Positions 46,066-56,639 of a stretch of 64,000 bases of DNA are shown here, piece by piece. The stretch comes from Salvelinus alpinus (taxonomy: Eukaryota > Chordata > Actinopteri > Salmoniformes > Salmonidae), in NCBI RefSeq assembly GCF_045679555.1, contig NC_092110.1:1-64000 (forward strand). The letters are read 5' to 3'. Both the position numbers and the translations under genes were made by a program. Below the pieces are notes generated by a model. That model was not told the origin of the DNA, made no database searches, and worked only from the letters and a program-made list of their open reading frames with translations. Position 1 is the first letter of the stretch. Every line of letters starts with the position of its first letter.

Positions 46066-47741
46066 CGCTGTATAACGTGAGCAATCGGGAGTTGCCTACA
46101 GTAAGACCAAAATAATCCTAACAAAATAAAATAATAAAAAGTGTAAAAGTTTTAGTAAGTAATACTGAAGTTGTCCACAATTACCAGATTCTATTTAGTT
46201 TTATGTCACCCTGTATTGTCAGTTAGGACACAGTAGAACCCAAAAGCACTGACTTATGCTAACTCCCCCTTGCGCTGGTCTGGTGCAATGAAATGGTGAT
46301 ACAGGGTACCATACTAAACCACAAATGACCTCAAAGTCCCACAGGGTAAGCTCTCAATTTTTAAAGGAGGAACCACTAGGTTTCAGGAGTTTCAGGCTGC
46401 TTACCACTCTCTCCCAAAATACATCCAGGAGGATCCTCTTGATGGGGCTGTCCATATCGGCAGACTGTGATATCGCCATTTCTTGGAGACACTCCTTCCC
46501 CTCCAGGAGACAAACATTGATGACAACACCAACCCAACGGGTGTTGCTGCGTAGCTTCAATGTGGTGCTCTTATTCTTCTCACTTTGCTTGGTGAGGTAG
46601 ATTGTTGCTATTACTTGATGAACCTTCACATACAGAACCATTTCCTTGGCTCTCTTGTACAGTGTAACCATTGCTTTCAGTGCCATGATGTCCTTGAGGA
46701 ACAGATTCAATGCATGAGCAGCACAGCCAATGGGTGTAGTGTGAGGGTAGGACTCCTCCACTTTAGACCAAGCAGCCTTCATGTTCGCAGCATTGTCTGT
46801 CACCAATGCAAATATCTTCTGTGGTCCAAGATCATTGATGACTGCCTTCAGCTAATCTGCAATGTAAAGACTGGTGTGTCTGTTGTTCCTTGTGTCTGTG
46901 CTCCTGTAGAATACTGGTTGAGGGGTGGAGATGATGTAGTTAATTATATTATATTTGACCACTCATCAGAGATGATTGCAATACAGTCTGCTTTCTCTAT
47001 GATTTGCTTGACCTTTACTTGAACTCTGTTGAACTCTGCATCCAGACAATGAGTAGATAAAGCATGTCTGGTTGGAGGGGTGTAAGCTGGACGAATAACA
47101 TTCAGAAATCTCTTCCAATACACATTGGCTGTGAGCATCAGAGGTGAACCAGTTGCATACACAACTCGAGCAAGACATTCATCAGCATTTCTCTGACAAA
47201 ACTTCTGATTCCAGGAGGACCATGAGCTGTTGCTATCGTTAAGGTGTCAGATTTACCATTTTCACCTCAAATAGAAGTAGAGGGACTTTGTCAGAGGTTG
47301 CTTGTTGTGAGCGCTGAGGGAACTTTTTGCACTTGGCCAGATGATTCTGCATCGTTGTGTAGTAGTGTGGGCTCAATAGCATCTCATTAGTGTGCAAAAT
47401 CTTGAGAAATCAGCTGTACGTGTGATGGACTGTGCATGCAGATGGTAGCAAATCCATTGAATTGGGGATAGTTTAACCAAAATATGCCACAAGACCTAGA
47501 ATTACCTTGTGTATCCCACAAATAGGTTCACTGTTATAAGCTAACTTTAATGAATTTAAGCAAATTCCAGGGCTTAATTTCCCATGGAAAGATTCCGACC
47601 CTTTGCAACCCTAGTAGTGAACAATAATCCTTAAATGCCTATAAACTAGTAATGCCTTTATGTCATTTGAAATGTCTCCTGCTTGCTTGTTGAGCATTAG
47701 AAATGCATGCACCAACAATCCTGATTTATGAGGACCACCCT

Positions 47742-48352
47742 TACTAGTGATGCACCAATTTCCTTTCACGTGCAAATTCAGAACACACAACATTCTATAA
47801 TAGAACTGTGTTATTTGACGTGTATATTTTTTGACACGCAAAGACACAAAACGGCGTTCCATAGTATGTCGTGAAGCTAATAGCAGTGACGCTATTACTG
47901 TGTAACTCTGGTAGGGCAACATCTGAACAATAGCGCACTTGGTAACAGTGTGTACCGTTGCTTGACCAGTTGCGAAATCCAACATCACCCGACAGAGAAC
48001 GGTTGATTGTCAAGGGCAATGAATTCCATTATCTTGGCATTAATGGATTTTGCCTTTGAGTTGTCTCACTGAAATGTTCATCCTCTTTCAAAATGACTTG
48101 TTGACTAATCAATCCATTAACTAATCAATCCACACAGCATACATTGTTGGCTAGGTTAGGAATGCTGTGTTTCACAAAATTTTATGTAGCGTCATTACGT
48201 CATGTACCTACGTTACATAGGTATGCACGTCAGCTTTGACATCGTTTTTTTACATCAGCGTTAAACTAGACATCGGGCCGATACCGATGTTGGCATTTTC
48301 AGCTAATATCAGCCGATTCCGATATGTTCACCGATATATCGTATATCCCTAA
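47742..48352. mobile_element. Possible hAT-like non-autonomous element
   Basis: The left side TAGTGATGCACCAATTTCC and the minus-strand right side TAGGGATATACGATATATCG are loosely inverted. The right end holds a CCGATATCGG-type motif series (ATATCAGCCGATTCCGATAT) common at ends of fish hAT relics. No coding frame. Weak call. Confidence 0.3.
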
Positions 48353-48872
48353 CCCTTGGTTATACTGTTAACATTCCCTTTAGCAATCACATTATTGCGT
48401 GTGTGTATAACAAACTTACTACCACTAACGCCCACTCCCAAATCGAGTCAATACCCTATGCACTTGGTGGAGATTAGATAGATCCAAGCAATATTGCGAT
48501 AAATGCCATCCAGCCTATCATTGGGGGAAAAAAATGGCTGCTAAATTATATGTACAGTGCCATCAGAAAGTATTCACACCCCTTGACCTTTTCCACATTT
48601 TGTTGTGTTACAGCTTGAATTTAAAATGGTTTACATTCTGATGTTGAGTCACTGTCCTACACATAATAACCTATAATGTGAAAGTAGAACTATATTTTTT
48701 GGCAAGCATAAAGAAGTTCAGGATTCAAAATTATCTTAACAAGTGACATAAGTTGTATGGACTCACTGTGTGTGCAATATTGTTTAACATGATTTTTTAA
48801 ATGACTACCTCATAGCTGTACCCCACACATACAATCATTTGTAAGGTCCCTCAGTCGAGCAGTACATTTCAA

Positions 48873-50029
48873 ACACAGATTCAACAACAAAGACCATGGA
48901 AAGGCACCCATTGGTAGATGGGTAAAAAAAAAAAACATAAGCTAACATTGAATATCCCTTTGAGCATGGTGACTGGATTACACTGGATGGTGTATCAATA
49001 CACTCAGTAACTACAAAGATACAGGTGTCCTTCCTAACTCAGTTGCCAGAGAGGAAGGAAACCCCTCAGAAAATTAACCACGAGGCCAATGGGAGTTTAA
49101 TGGCAGTGATAGTTTTTTCCCTGAGGATGGATCAACAATATTGTTGATACTAACTTAAATGACAGAGTGAAAAGAAGGAAGCCTGTACAGAATAAGGCAC
49201 TTACGTAAAACTGCAACAAATGTGGCGCAGTGGTCTAGGGCACTGCATCGCAGCGCTAGCTGCGCCACCAGAGACTCTGGGTTCGCGCCCAGGCTCTGTC
49301 GCAGCCGGCCGCGACCGGGAGGTCCGTGGGCCGACGCACAATTGGCCTAGCGTCGTCCAGGTTAGGGAGGGTTTGGCCGGTAGGGATATCCTTGTCTCAT
49401 CGCGCACCAGCGACTCCTGTGGCAGGCCGGGCGCAGTGCGCGCTAACCAAGGGAGCCGGGTGTACGGTGTTTCCTCCGACACATTGGTGCGACGGGCTTC
49501 CGGGTTGGAGGCGCGCTGTGTTAAGAAGCAGTGCTGCTTGGTTGGGTTGTGTTTCGGAGGACGCATGGCTTTCGACCTTCGTCTCTCCCGAGCCCGTACG
49601 GGAGTTGTAGCGATGAGACAAGATAGTAATTACTAGTAATTGGATACCACGAAAATTGGGGAGAAAAGGCGGTAAAAAAAATTAAATAATAAAAAATAAA
49701 AAAATGCAACAAATGAGGCAAAATTAACTTCTATGTCCTGAATATAAAGTGCTATGTTGGGGGAAATCCAAAACACCACATCACTAAGTGCCACTTGATA
49801 TTTTCAAGCATTTTGGTGCCTGCATCACGTTATGGGTATGCTTGTCATTGGCAAGGACTAGGACATTTTTTTATGATGAAAATAAATGGAATAGAGCTAA
49901 GCACAGGCAAATTCTAGAGGAGAACCTGGTTCAGTCTGTTTTCCAACAGACACTGGGAGACTTACCCAGAAAGACTCACAGATAGAATTGTTATAAATCG
50001 CTATAAATCGCTGCCAAAGGTGATTCTAA
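48873..50029 (+). pseudogene. Tc1 transposase pseudogene
   Basis: Recognisable pieces: QQQRPWKGTHW (about 48880-48920), the region of YKDTGVLPNSVARE (49010-49060), and after the SINE KHFGACITLWVCL, FFYDENKWNRAKHRQILEEN and LVQSVFQQT (49800-49960). The sequence then jumps to DLPRKTHR, so the catalytic Asp244 and Glu279 region is deleted. A small duplication, ATAAATCGCT twice, lies at 49993-50012. Confidence 0.82.
49223..49704 (+). repeat. Full-length tRNA-headed SINE with 11-bp target duplications
   Basis: Head with A box TGGCGCAGTGG and a B-box-like GGGTTCGCGCCC. The body has GCACAATTGGCCTAGCGTCG, GGATATCCTTGTCTCATCGC and a GGACGCATGGCTTTCG block, ending GGGGAGAAAAGGCGG plus an A-rich tail. 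TGCAACAAATG flanks it at 49212-49222 and 49705-49715. It is inserted in a Tc1 pseudogene, so it is younger than that copy. An A/B box pair implies RNA polymerase III transcription. Confidence 0.95.
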
Positions 50030-50160
50030 AGCCTCGCTTCGCATTCTTAGGAAACTATGTAGTATTTTGTTTTTTTATGTATTATTTCTTACACTGTTAC
50101 CCCAGGAAATCTTAAGTCTTATTACATACAGCCGGGAGGAACTATTTTTTTTTATTTGAT
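50024..50160 (+). repeat. LINE 5' end fragment
   Basis: TGATTCTAAAGCCTCGCTTC, GCATTCTTAGGAAACTATGT, then ACAGCCGGGAGGAACTA. I know this as the 5' leader of a fish non-LTR element. No coding part follows; it stops at the Tc1 fragment. Assignment from memory. Confidence 0.5.
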
Positions 50161-50165
50161 ATGTA

Positions 50166-50246
50166 CAGTGCATTCAGAAAGTATTCAGACCCCTTGACTT
50201 TTTCCACATTGTTACGTTACAGCCTTATTCTAAAACGGATTAAATA
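50166..50246. mobile_element. Tc1 terminal-repeat fragment
   Basis: CAGTGCATTCAGAAAGTATT follows TA at 50164-50165 and continues like the left end of the element at 17130, then the similarity fades near 50246. No right end. Confidence 0.85.
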
Positions 50247-50428
50247 CATGTTCATCAATCTAGGCACTGAACTCACAAGGACAGTGTTCTTGATGCTCTA
50301 GGATTAGATAAACATGAAATGTATCAACTGTCGCTTCACTACTGAAAACTCGCTAACCAAACAGTGTTTCTCTTATCCTCTAACACTTCCTTCAACCACG
50401 AGTGAGTACACAATTGTTTAAAAATATA

Positions 50429-51991
50429 CACTGCTCAAAAAAATAAAGGGAACACTTAAACAACACAATGTAACTCCAAGTCAATCACACTTCTGTGAAA
50501 TCAAACTGTCCACTTAGGAAGCAACACTGATTGACAATAAATTTCACATGACGTTGTGCAAAGGGAATAGACAACAGGTGGAAATTATAGGCAATTAGCA
50601 AGACACCCCCAATAAAGGACTGGTTCTGCAGGTGGTGACCACGGACCACTTCTCAGTTCCTATGCTTCCTGGCTGATGTTTTGGTCACTTTTGAATGCTG
50701 GCGGTGCTTTCACTCTAGTGGTAGCATGAGACGGAGTCTACAACCCACACAAGTGGCTCAGGTAGTGCAGCTCATCCAGGATGGCACATCAATGCGAGCT
50801 GTGGCAAGAAGGTTTGCCGTGTCTGTCAGCGTAGTGTCCAGAGCATGGAGGCGCTACCAGGAGACAGGCCAGTACATCAGGAGACGTGGAGGAGGCCGTA
50901 GGAGGGCAACAACCCAGCAGTAGGACCGCTACCTCCGCCTTTGTGCAAGGAGGAGCAGGATGAGCACTGCCAGAGCCCTGCAAAATGACCTCCAGCAGGC
51001 CACAAATGTGAAACAGAAACAGACTCCATGAGGGTGGTATGAGGGCCCGACGTCCACAGGTGGGGGTTTTGCTTACAGCCCAACACCGTGCAGGACGTTT
51101 GGCATTTGCCAGAGAACACCAAGATTGGCAAATTCGCCACTGGCGCCCTGTGCTCTTCACAGATGAAAGCAGGTTCACACTGAGCACATGTGACAGACGT
51201 GACAGAGTCTGGAGACGCCGTGGAGAACGTTCTGCTGCCTGCAACATCCTCCAGCATGACCGGTTTGGCGGTGGGTCAGTCATGGTGTGGGGTGGCATTT
51301 CTTTGGGGGCCGCACAGCCCTCCATGTGCTCACCAGAGGTAGCCTGACTGCCATTAGGTACCGAGATGAGATCCTCAGACCCCTTGTGAGACCATATGCT
51401 GGTGCGGTTGGCCCTGGGTTCCTCCTAATGCAAGACAATGCTAGACCTCATGTGGCTGGAGTGTGTCAGCAGTTCCTGCAAGAGGAAGGCATTGATGCTA
51501 TGGACTGGCCCGCCCGTTCCCCAGACCTGAATCCAATTGAGCACATCTGGGACATCATGTCTCGCTCCATCCACCAACGCCACGTTGCACCACAGACTGT
51601 CCAGGAGTTGGCGGATGCTTTAGTCCAGGTCTGGGAGGAGATCCCTCAGGAGACCATCCGCCACCTCATCAGGAGCATGCCCAGGCGTTGTAGGGAGGTC
51701 ATACAGGCATGTGGAGGCCACACACACTACTGAGCCTCATTTTGACTTGTTTTAAGGACATTACATCAAAGTTGGATCAGCCTGTAGTGTGGTTTTCCAC
51801 TTTAATTTTGAGTGTGACTCCAAATCCTGACCTCCATGGGTTGATAAATTTGATTCCCATTGATAATTTTTGTGTGATTTTGTTGTCAGCACATTCAACT
51901 ATGTAAAGAAAAAATTATTTAATAAGAATATTTCATTTATTCAGATCTAGGATGTGTTATTTTAGTGTTCCCTTTATTTTTTTGAGCAGTG
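50429..51991 (+). mobile_element. Tc1-like element of a divergent family, full length
   Basis: Ends CACTGCTCAAAAAAATAAAG and its inverse, with TA at 50427-50428 and 51992-51993; 1563 bp. The transposase on the plus strand is only distantly related to the others in the window. Confidence 0.95.
50726..51733 (+). pseudogene. Tc1-like transposase pseudogene (three lesions)
   Basis: Starts [20 protein letters not shown] with a clear helix-turn-helix ([20 protein letters not shown]) and a RRRGGGRRR basic linker. Lesions: TAG at 50921-50923, a small deletion near 51008-51012 that shifts frame, and a one-base loss near 51305. Catalytic residues remain in LFTDESRFTL, LLMQDNARPH and LNPIEHIWD, again 34 residues between the second Asp and Glu. 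The last 148-codon frame (51287-51733) is intact to its stop. A close, mildly damaged relative of an active enzyme. Confidence 0.92.
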
Positions 51992-52079
51992 TATATTGCA
52001 TGTATCTGACAGCCAGTACAGGTCCGGAAAGATACATCTGTTGTTTTGTTATGTGTTTTACTCTGCTTGCAAACACGCT

Positions 52080-52850
52080 GGATGATTCAGAATCCATTGA
52101 AGAGCTTGAACGATTCATTGACAAGAGATACTTACGAGCTCAAAGAAATATCACTGGTTTCGTAGGATTCAAGCACTGTTAAGGACAATAAACCCAATCA
52201 ACTAAACAAACCAAAGCCAAGTTGGCCAAGCAGTATCAAAGATGTCACTAAACCATCCCCAAGCAAGAAGGCGCGCATGTAGAGTTGGCGAGAGGTTTAC
52301 TGATATGGATGTTGACTTGTTAAAACCCATCAATGAAAGGCTTGCCAAACTTGAGAGGGCATCAATGCATTATGTGCCGGTCTAGAATTCAGCCAGTCAG
52401 ATTGATCTAAGAAAAGAGAACACGGAACTGAAAGGTACTGTAGACTCTATTCATGCAAGGTGGAGGTGGTGCAAAGGGAGAACAAACAACTAAAAGAAAC
52501 CTTGCTTGATGTACAGTGTCGATCAATGCGGGACAATCTAATCTTTTCAGGGATACCGGAGAATGACAACAGCAGAAGCTGTGAGGACACCGTCTGAGAC
52601 TTTGTCAACTCAACTGAAACTGCCCACATATGTTGTGCGTAATGTCACTTTCTCCAGAGTCCATAGAATGGGTAAGGCCTCTGGGAATAGGCCACGGGCT
52701 ATTATTGCATGTTTTGAAATTTTTAAGCAAAAGGAAAATAGTGAAAAGCAGTGGCAGAGAACTCAGAAACACAAATTATGGAATTAATGATCACTTCCCC
52801 ATGGAGATCAATGAAAGGAGAAATATCCCATCATGATGGAAAAGCATTGC
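52080..52850 (+). pseudogene. LINE ORF1 relic (L1-like RNA-binding protein)
   Basis: Pieces such as VEVVQRENKQLKETL (coiled-coil-like), QCRSMRDNLIFSGIPE, NVTFSRVHRMGKASGNRPRA and INDHFPMEINERR are typical of the L1/Tx1-type ORF1 with coiled coil and RRM. At least four stops or shifts are present. In live elements this protein binds the element's RNA. Confidence 0.75.
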
Positions 52851-52953
52851 CTAAATCAACGAGTCTCCATGGTGATGGATAAACTTTACATCAACGGGCA
52901 ACTGTATCAGGACTCCAGACTAACTCCCTGGCTATTTTAATTCAATGTTCAAA

Positions 52954-52986
<33 letters not shown>

Positions 52987-53044
52987 CATGACAACTTCAA
53001 CTATAATGAATACATGCACTATTGATCTCCACTTGACAAGGAAA

Positions 53045-55166
53045 GGGCTGCATATAGCTCAGGTTAATGTATGTAGTAGCCTTCCTAACAAAATACATGA
53101 GGTTTTTAAACTTGGTCAACTTAAATAATATTCATATTTTAGCTTTGACCGAAACGCATTTAGATGCATCTGTAAATGATTGGCAAAAGAAGATTCATGA
53201 TAGTCTACTTAGAAGGGACAGGAATAGTGGGGGTGCAGCACTGTACATTCAGAATCAGAAACCTTTTAAGAGGAGGGATGACCTTAATGTCAAATAGAGG
53301 CACTATGGGCTCAAGCACATCTGCATCACTAGGCACCCATATTGGTGGGATGTGTGTATAGACCTCCTAGCTCTAAAGTGTCCTATCTGGATGACTTATG
53401 CACTGGGTTTGACCAGGCCACATATTGTAAAATAGATGTATTTATCTTGGATGATTTTAAAATAAATTGGAATGATCATAATTAAAATAACTAAATTGAT
53501 GAGATTTGTTTCAAACCACAGTTCTCGGCATATGGTTAATGACACTACTAGATCATCAACTAAGTTGGGTCACCGGTCAGACACATGCATTGATCTGATG
53601 TTCTCTAATATACCATTGTAATGCTTAAAAAGACAGATCAAAGCCAGGGGCTGGACAGACCATAATATTGTGACCATAACCATGAACACCAAGGTTCCAA
53701 AGAAACCCCCAAGGATTGTGGTCAAGAGAAAATTCAGAACATTTAATCATGAGCTATTTCAAAATGATTTGACTCCTGTACCCTGGGAGCTGATTAATCT
53801 AGAGGAGGATTTAAATCACGCTACAGAATGTTTTATTGATTTGCTCACTGAGGTAATGGACCATCATGCCCCAGTAAGAAAGAGTACTGTTGGGGCTCGT
53901 CCATCTCCATGGATTGATGATGAACTGGGTGAGGCATTTTCTCAAAGAAATATGGCAAAAGTCTTAGCAGCCAAATCTAAAACAGAAATTGATTAATAGA
54001 ATTAAATAACACTACGTAATTATGCAGTTAAATTAAATCGTAAGAAATATACATTTTGCAAAAATGCTTATATTGATTATAAAATGTAATATGTAAAATA
54101 ATATGGAATACTGTGAAGGGCTTACTTAGTACATATATTACATCATGCCCATCAAATGTAGAGGTTGGTGGGAGAACAATAACAAAACCAGCTGACATTG
54201 CTAATCATTTTGCTGATTTTTTTTTACAAAGATAATGTATTTACTGAGCGATACTGTAAACACCCATTCTTCTAAACAAGCCATTGTCCAATGGATTGAT
54301 GATCATATGAGCAAAAAAAACTGTTATTTTAGTCTATAAATAATGTTAAACCTATTGAAGTAATTACCCTATGGTAAATCTACAGGTTATGATCTTATGG
54401 ACAATTGTTTACTTTCTATGCTGCTCCCCAGATTGCAGCTCCACTGAAATACATATTTAATTGGTCACTGGAAAAGGGGACGTTTGCAAATATATGGAAG
54501 CATGCTAAACTGTGTCCTATCCCAAAAGACAGCAAAGAACCCATTACTCCTGCCAATAGTCAACCTTCACTCATTAAGATATTGGAGGCTATTGTGAGTA
54601 GACAAATATGGGAGTACATGGAAAAGAATGATCTGATTACAGCCAATCAGCATGCTTATCCCAAAAAACATTCCACTACCACTGCATTGGTTGACATGAC
54701 TGACCAGTGGCTCAATGCTAAGGATAATGGTAGGTTTGTGGGTGTACTGTTTTTAGATTTTAGTGCAGCATTTGATTTAGTGGATCATAAAATAATTTTG
54801 ACAAAAGTATTGTATTATGGTTTTAAGGAGGTAGCATTGAATTGGGTACAGTCATATCTAACTGACAGGAAACAGTCCACCTATTTTTGGAACTCCAGCT
54901 ACTATATATGCAGAGGATACTACAATTTATAGAACAAGACAATCAGTTCAACAGGTACAGCAAGCGCTTCAAGTACATTTGGAAAATATCTGGAAGTGTG
55001 TTTGCAGGAACAAACTTTTTTTTAAACACCAAGAAAACCAAAGTTATGTTGGTCTGTTCCACCAGGAAAAGGCCAACACAGCATGGGATACAATTATGTA
55101 TTGGGGGGGGGTACAAATTGGCAGAAACCAAACTACTAGGAGTGCAGCTAGACAACATCCTTGAGA
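53045..55166 (+). pseudogene. LINE ORF2 relic (endonuclease and reverse transcriptase)
   Basis: Endonuclease start KGLHIAQVNVCSLPNKIHEV with NIHILALTETHLD (53050-53180). The central linker includes PSPWIDDELGEAF (53900). Reverse transcriptase motifs APLKYIFNWSLEKGTF, NQHAYPKKHSTTTALVDMTD and VLFLDFSAAFDLVDH lie at 54430-54790. The PQG motif is deleted and the catalytic YADD reads YAED (near 54905). Many stops. The palm motif FSAAFDLVDH resembles L2/CR1-type enzymes rather than L1. Confidence 0.8.
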
Positions 55167-56258
55167 TGTTTCTGCAACTTGATTGGAGTTTACCTGGGTG
55201 AATTAAATTTATTGGACATGATTTGGAAAGGCACACACACCTGTCTACATCAAGTCCCACAGTTGACAGTGCATGTCAGAGGAAAAACCAAGCTATGAGG
55301 TAGAAGGAATTGTCCGTAGAGCTCCGTGGCAGGATTGTGTCGAGGCACATATCTGGGGAAAGGTATCAAAACATTTCTGCAGCATTGAAGGTCCCCAAGA
55401 ACACAGTGGCCTCCATCGTTCTTAAATAGAATAGGTTTGGAACCACCAAGACTCTCCCTAGAGCTGGCCAACCTGGCCAAACGGAGCAATGGCGGGATTA
55501 GGGCCTTGGTCAGGGAGGTGACCAGAACATGATGGTCACTGACAGAGCTCCTCTGTAAAGAAGGGAGAACCTTCCAGAAGGACAACCATCTCTGTAGTAC
55601 TCCACCAACCAGGCCTTTATGGTAGTGGCCAGTAGTGCCTTTTACTGAGAAGTGGCTTACATTGCCAAAAGGAAACTAAAGGACTCTGACCATGAGAAAC
55701 AAGATTCTCTGGTCTGATGAAACCAAGATTGAACTCTTTGGCCTGAATGCCAACCGTCACGTCTGGAGGAAACCTTGCACCATCCCTACGGTGAAGCATG
55801 GTGGTGGCAGCATCATGCTGTGTGGATGTGTTTCAGCAGCAGACACACAGAGACTAGTCAGGATCGAGGGAAATATGAACTGAGCAAAGTACAGAGAGCC
55901 TTGATGAAAACCTGCTCCAGAGCGCTCAAGACCTCAGACTGGGGCAAAGGTTCACCTTCCAACAGGACAACAACCCTAAGCACACAGCCAAAACAACATA
56001 GGAGTGGCTTCGGGACAAGTATCTGAATGTCCTTGAGTGGCCCAGCCAGAGCCCGGACTTGAATCTGGGCTCTGGAGAGACCTGAAAATAGCTGTGCAGC
56101 GACGCTCCCCATCCAACCTGACAGAGCTTGAGAGGATCTGCAGAGAAGAATTGTATCGCCATACCCAAGAAGACTCGAGGTTGTAGTCGCTGTGAAAAGG
56201 TGATTCAACAAAGTACTGAGTAAAGGGTCTGAATACTTATGTAATGTGATATTTCGGG
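55167..56258 (+). mobile_element. Tc1-like fragment lacking both terminal repeats
   Basis: Begins in the leader before the transposase (GATGTTTCTGCAACTTGATT) and ends just after the transposase stop, before the right inverted repeat (ATACTTATGTAATGTGATAT), followed by a G run. Same family as the elements at 13015 and 17130. Confidence 0.85.
55295..56219 (+). pseudogene. Tc1 transposase pseudogene
   Basis: The ATG at 55295 is followed two codons later by TAG. The best-kept part, 55692-55883, reads [20 protein letters not shown] and [33 protein letters not shown]-like sequence survives at 55966. The Glu279 segment is lost: GACTTGAAT jumps to CTGGGCTCTGGAGAG. The stop is TGA at 56217-56219. Confidence 0.9.
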
Positions 56259-56639
56259 GGGGGGGGCTCCTCCAGACCATTCAAAATGTGCAATGGTGGC
56301 ACAGAATGGCTGCCATTCAACCATGAAGTAGGAGCTGGTTGCTACCAGGTTTTGGGCTCAATTCAGAATGAGTTTAAATTCAATTGGCCACACCCCAAAG
56401 GATGTAGAATTAAAATTTGAGTGACAAGAAGTAGAGTTTCATCCAATGCAATTAAAATAAATCCCACTCAGTAATAGAACATGAGTTTTACTGAATCTGA
56501 CTGGTCACACTTCCAGATACCAAATAATATATCACTTCTCTGGAAACAGTGTTCATATCCTCTTTAACCTCAGTGTTTGGAAAAGCCAATTACATTTCCT
56601 GCAACTATATCATTTGTTTGGAGTATTTTTGAAGGACTC
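56259..56639. other. Single-copy stretch, no gene seen
   Basis: Begins with a nine-to-ten base G run (56257-56266). Nothing else is recognised. Confidence 0.4.

Larger units (their letters stand above)
44874..46335. repeat. Nested repeat block inside the hAT transposase
   Basis: Starts TACAGTGGTTCCTCCG at 44874. It contains two SINE-like 3' parts (45040-45115 and 45390-45475, both with GGAGTAGGCTGTCCTTGTAA and AATAAGAATTTGTTCTTAAC), a Tc1 terminal fragment (45117-45235), and an antisense SINE head (about 45965-46065). The right border is not exact. hAT coding sequence resumes at about 46354. Confidence 0.6.
44310..47370 (-). pseudogene. hAT transposase pseudogene
   Basis: Blocks in order on the minus strand: a BED zinc-finger end (MQNHLAKCKKFPQRS, near 47330); a DUF659-like segment (VYWKRFLNVIRPAYTPP and ADCIAIISDEWSN, 46944-47162); MVTDNAANMKAAWSK, then GCAAHALNLFLKDIM (46354-46806); the nested insertion; then ATVYMLDPKYAGKSILSGAE (44500-44712); and the C-terminal dimerisation part CNWSLFGNTHTKARNRLTN (44310-44400). 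Several frameshifts and stops separate them. In intact relatives this protein cuts and pastes the element. This copy is dead. Confidence 0.85.
43821..47613 (-). mobile_element. hAT-like transposon, decayed, with a nested repeat block
   Basis: The left end TAGGGCTGCACAATTTGGGG and the minus-strand right end TAGGGTTGCAAAGGGTCGGA match as imperfect terminal inverted repeats, followed on both sides by CTTTC.. and GGGAAATTAA-like blocks. The transposase is on the minus strand. An 8-bp target duplication is not evident. About 1.46 kb of other repeats (44874-46335) splits the coding region. Confidence 0.75.
48555..50029 (+). mobile_element. Tc1-like element, 3'-truncated, with a nested SINE
   Basis: The left end CAGTGCCATCAGAAAGTATT follows TA (48553-48554). 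The right terminal repeat is missing, and the sequence passes into LINE 5' DNA near 50025. A SINE with clean duplications splits it (49223-49704). The transposase is on the plus strand and badly broken. Confidence 0.88.
52010..55166 (+). mobile_element. Non-LTR retrotransposon with ORF1 and ORF2 relics
   Basis: Two coding relics in order on the plus strand (about 52080-52850 and 53045-55166), separated by a short spacer with (TG)n at 52956-52984. The right edge meets Tc1 DNA at about 55167, so the 3' end of the LINE is lost. No 5' end can be fixed; 52010 is where LINE-like sequence may begin after the Tc1 element. Confidence 0.75.

Noticed and set aside
49223..49300. A tRNA gene (also at 12321, 25190, 36312, 45965)
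   Set aside because: A and B boxes are present but the sequence is continuous with SINE bodies and cannot form a mature tRNA cloverleaf with an acceptor end.
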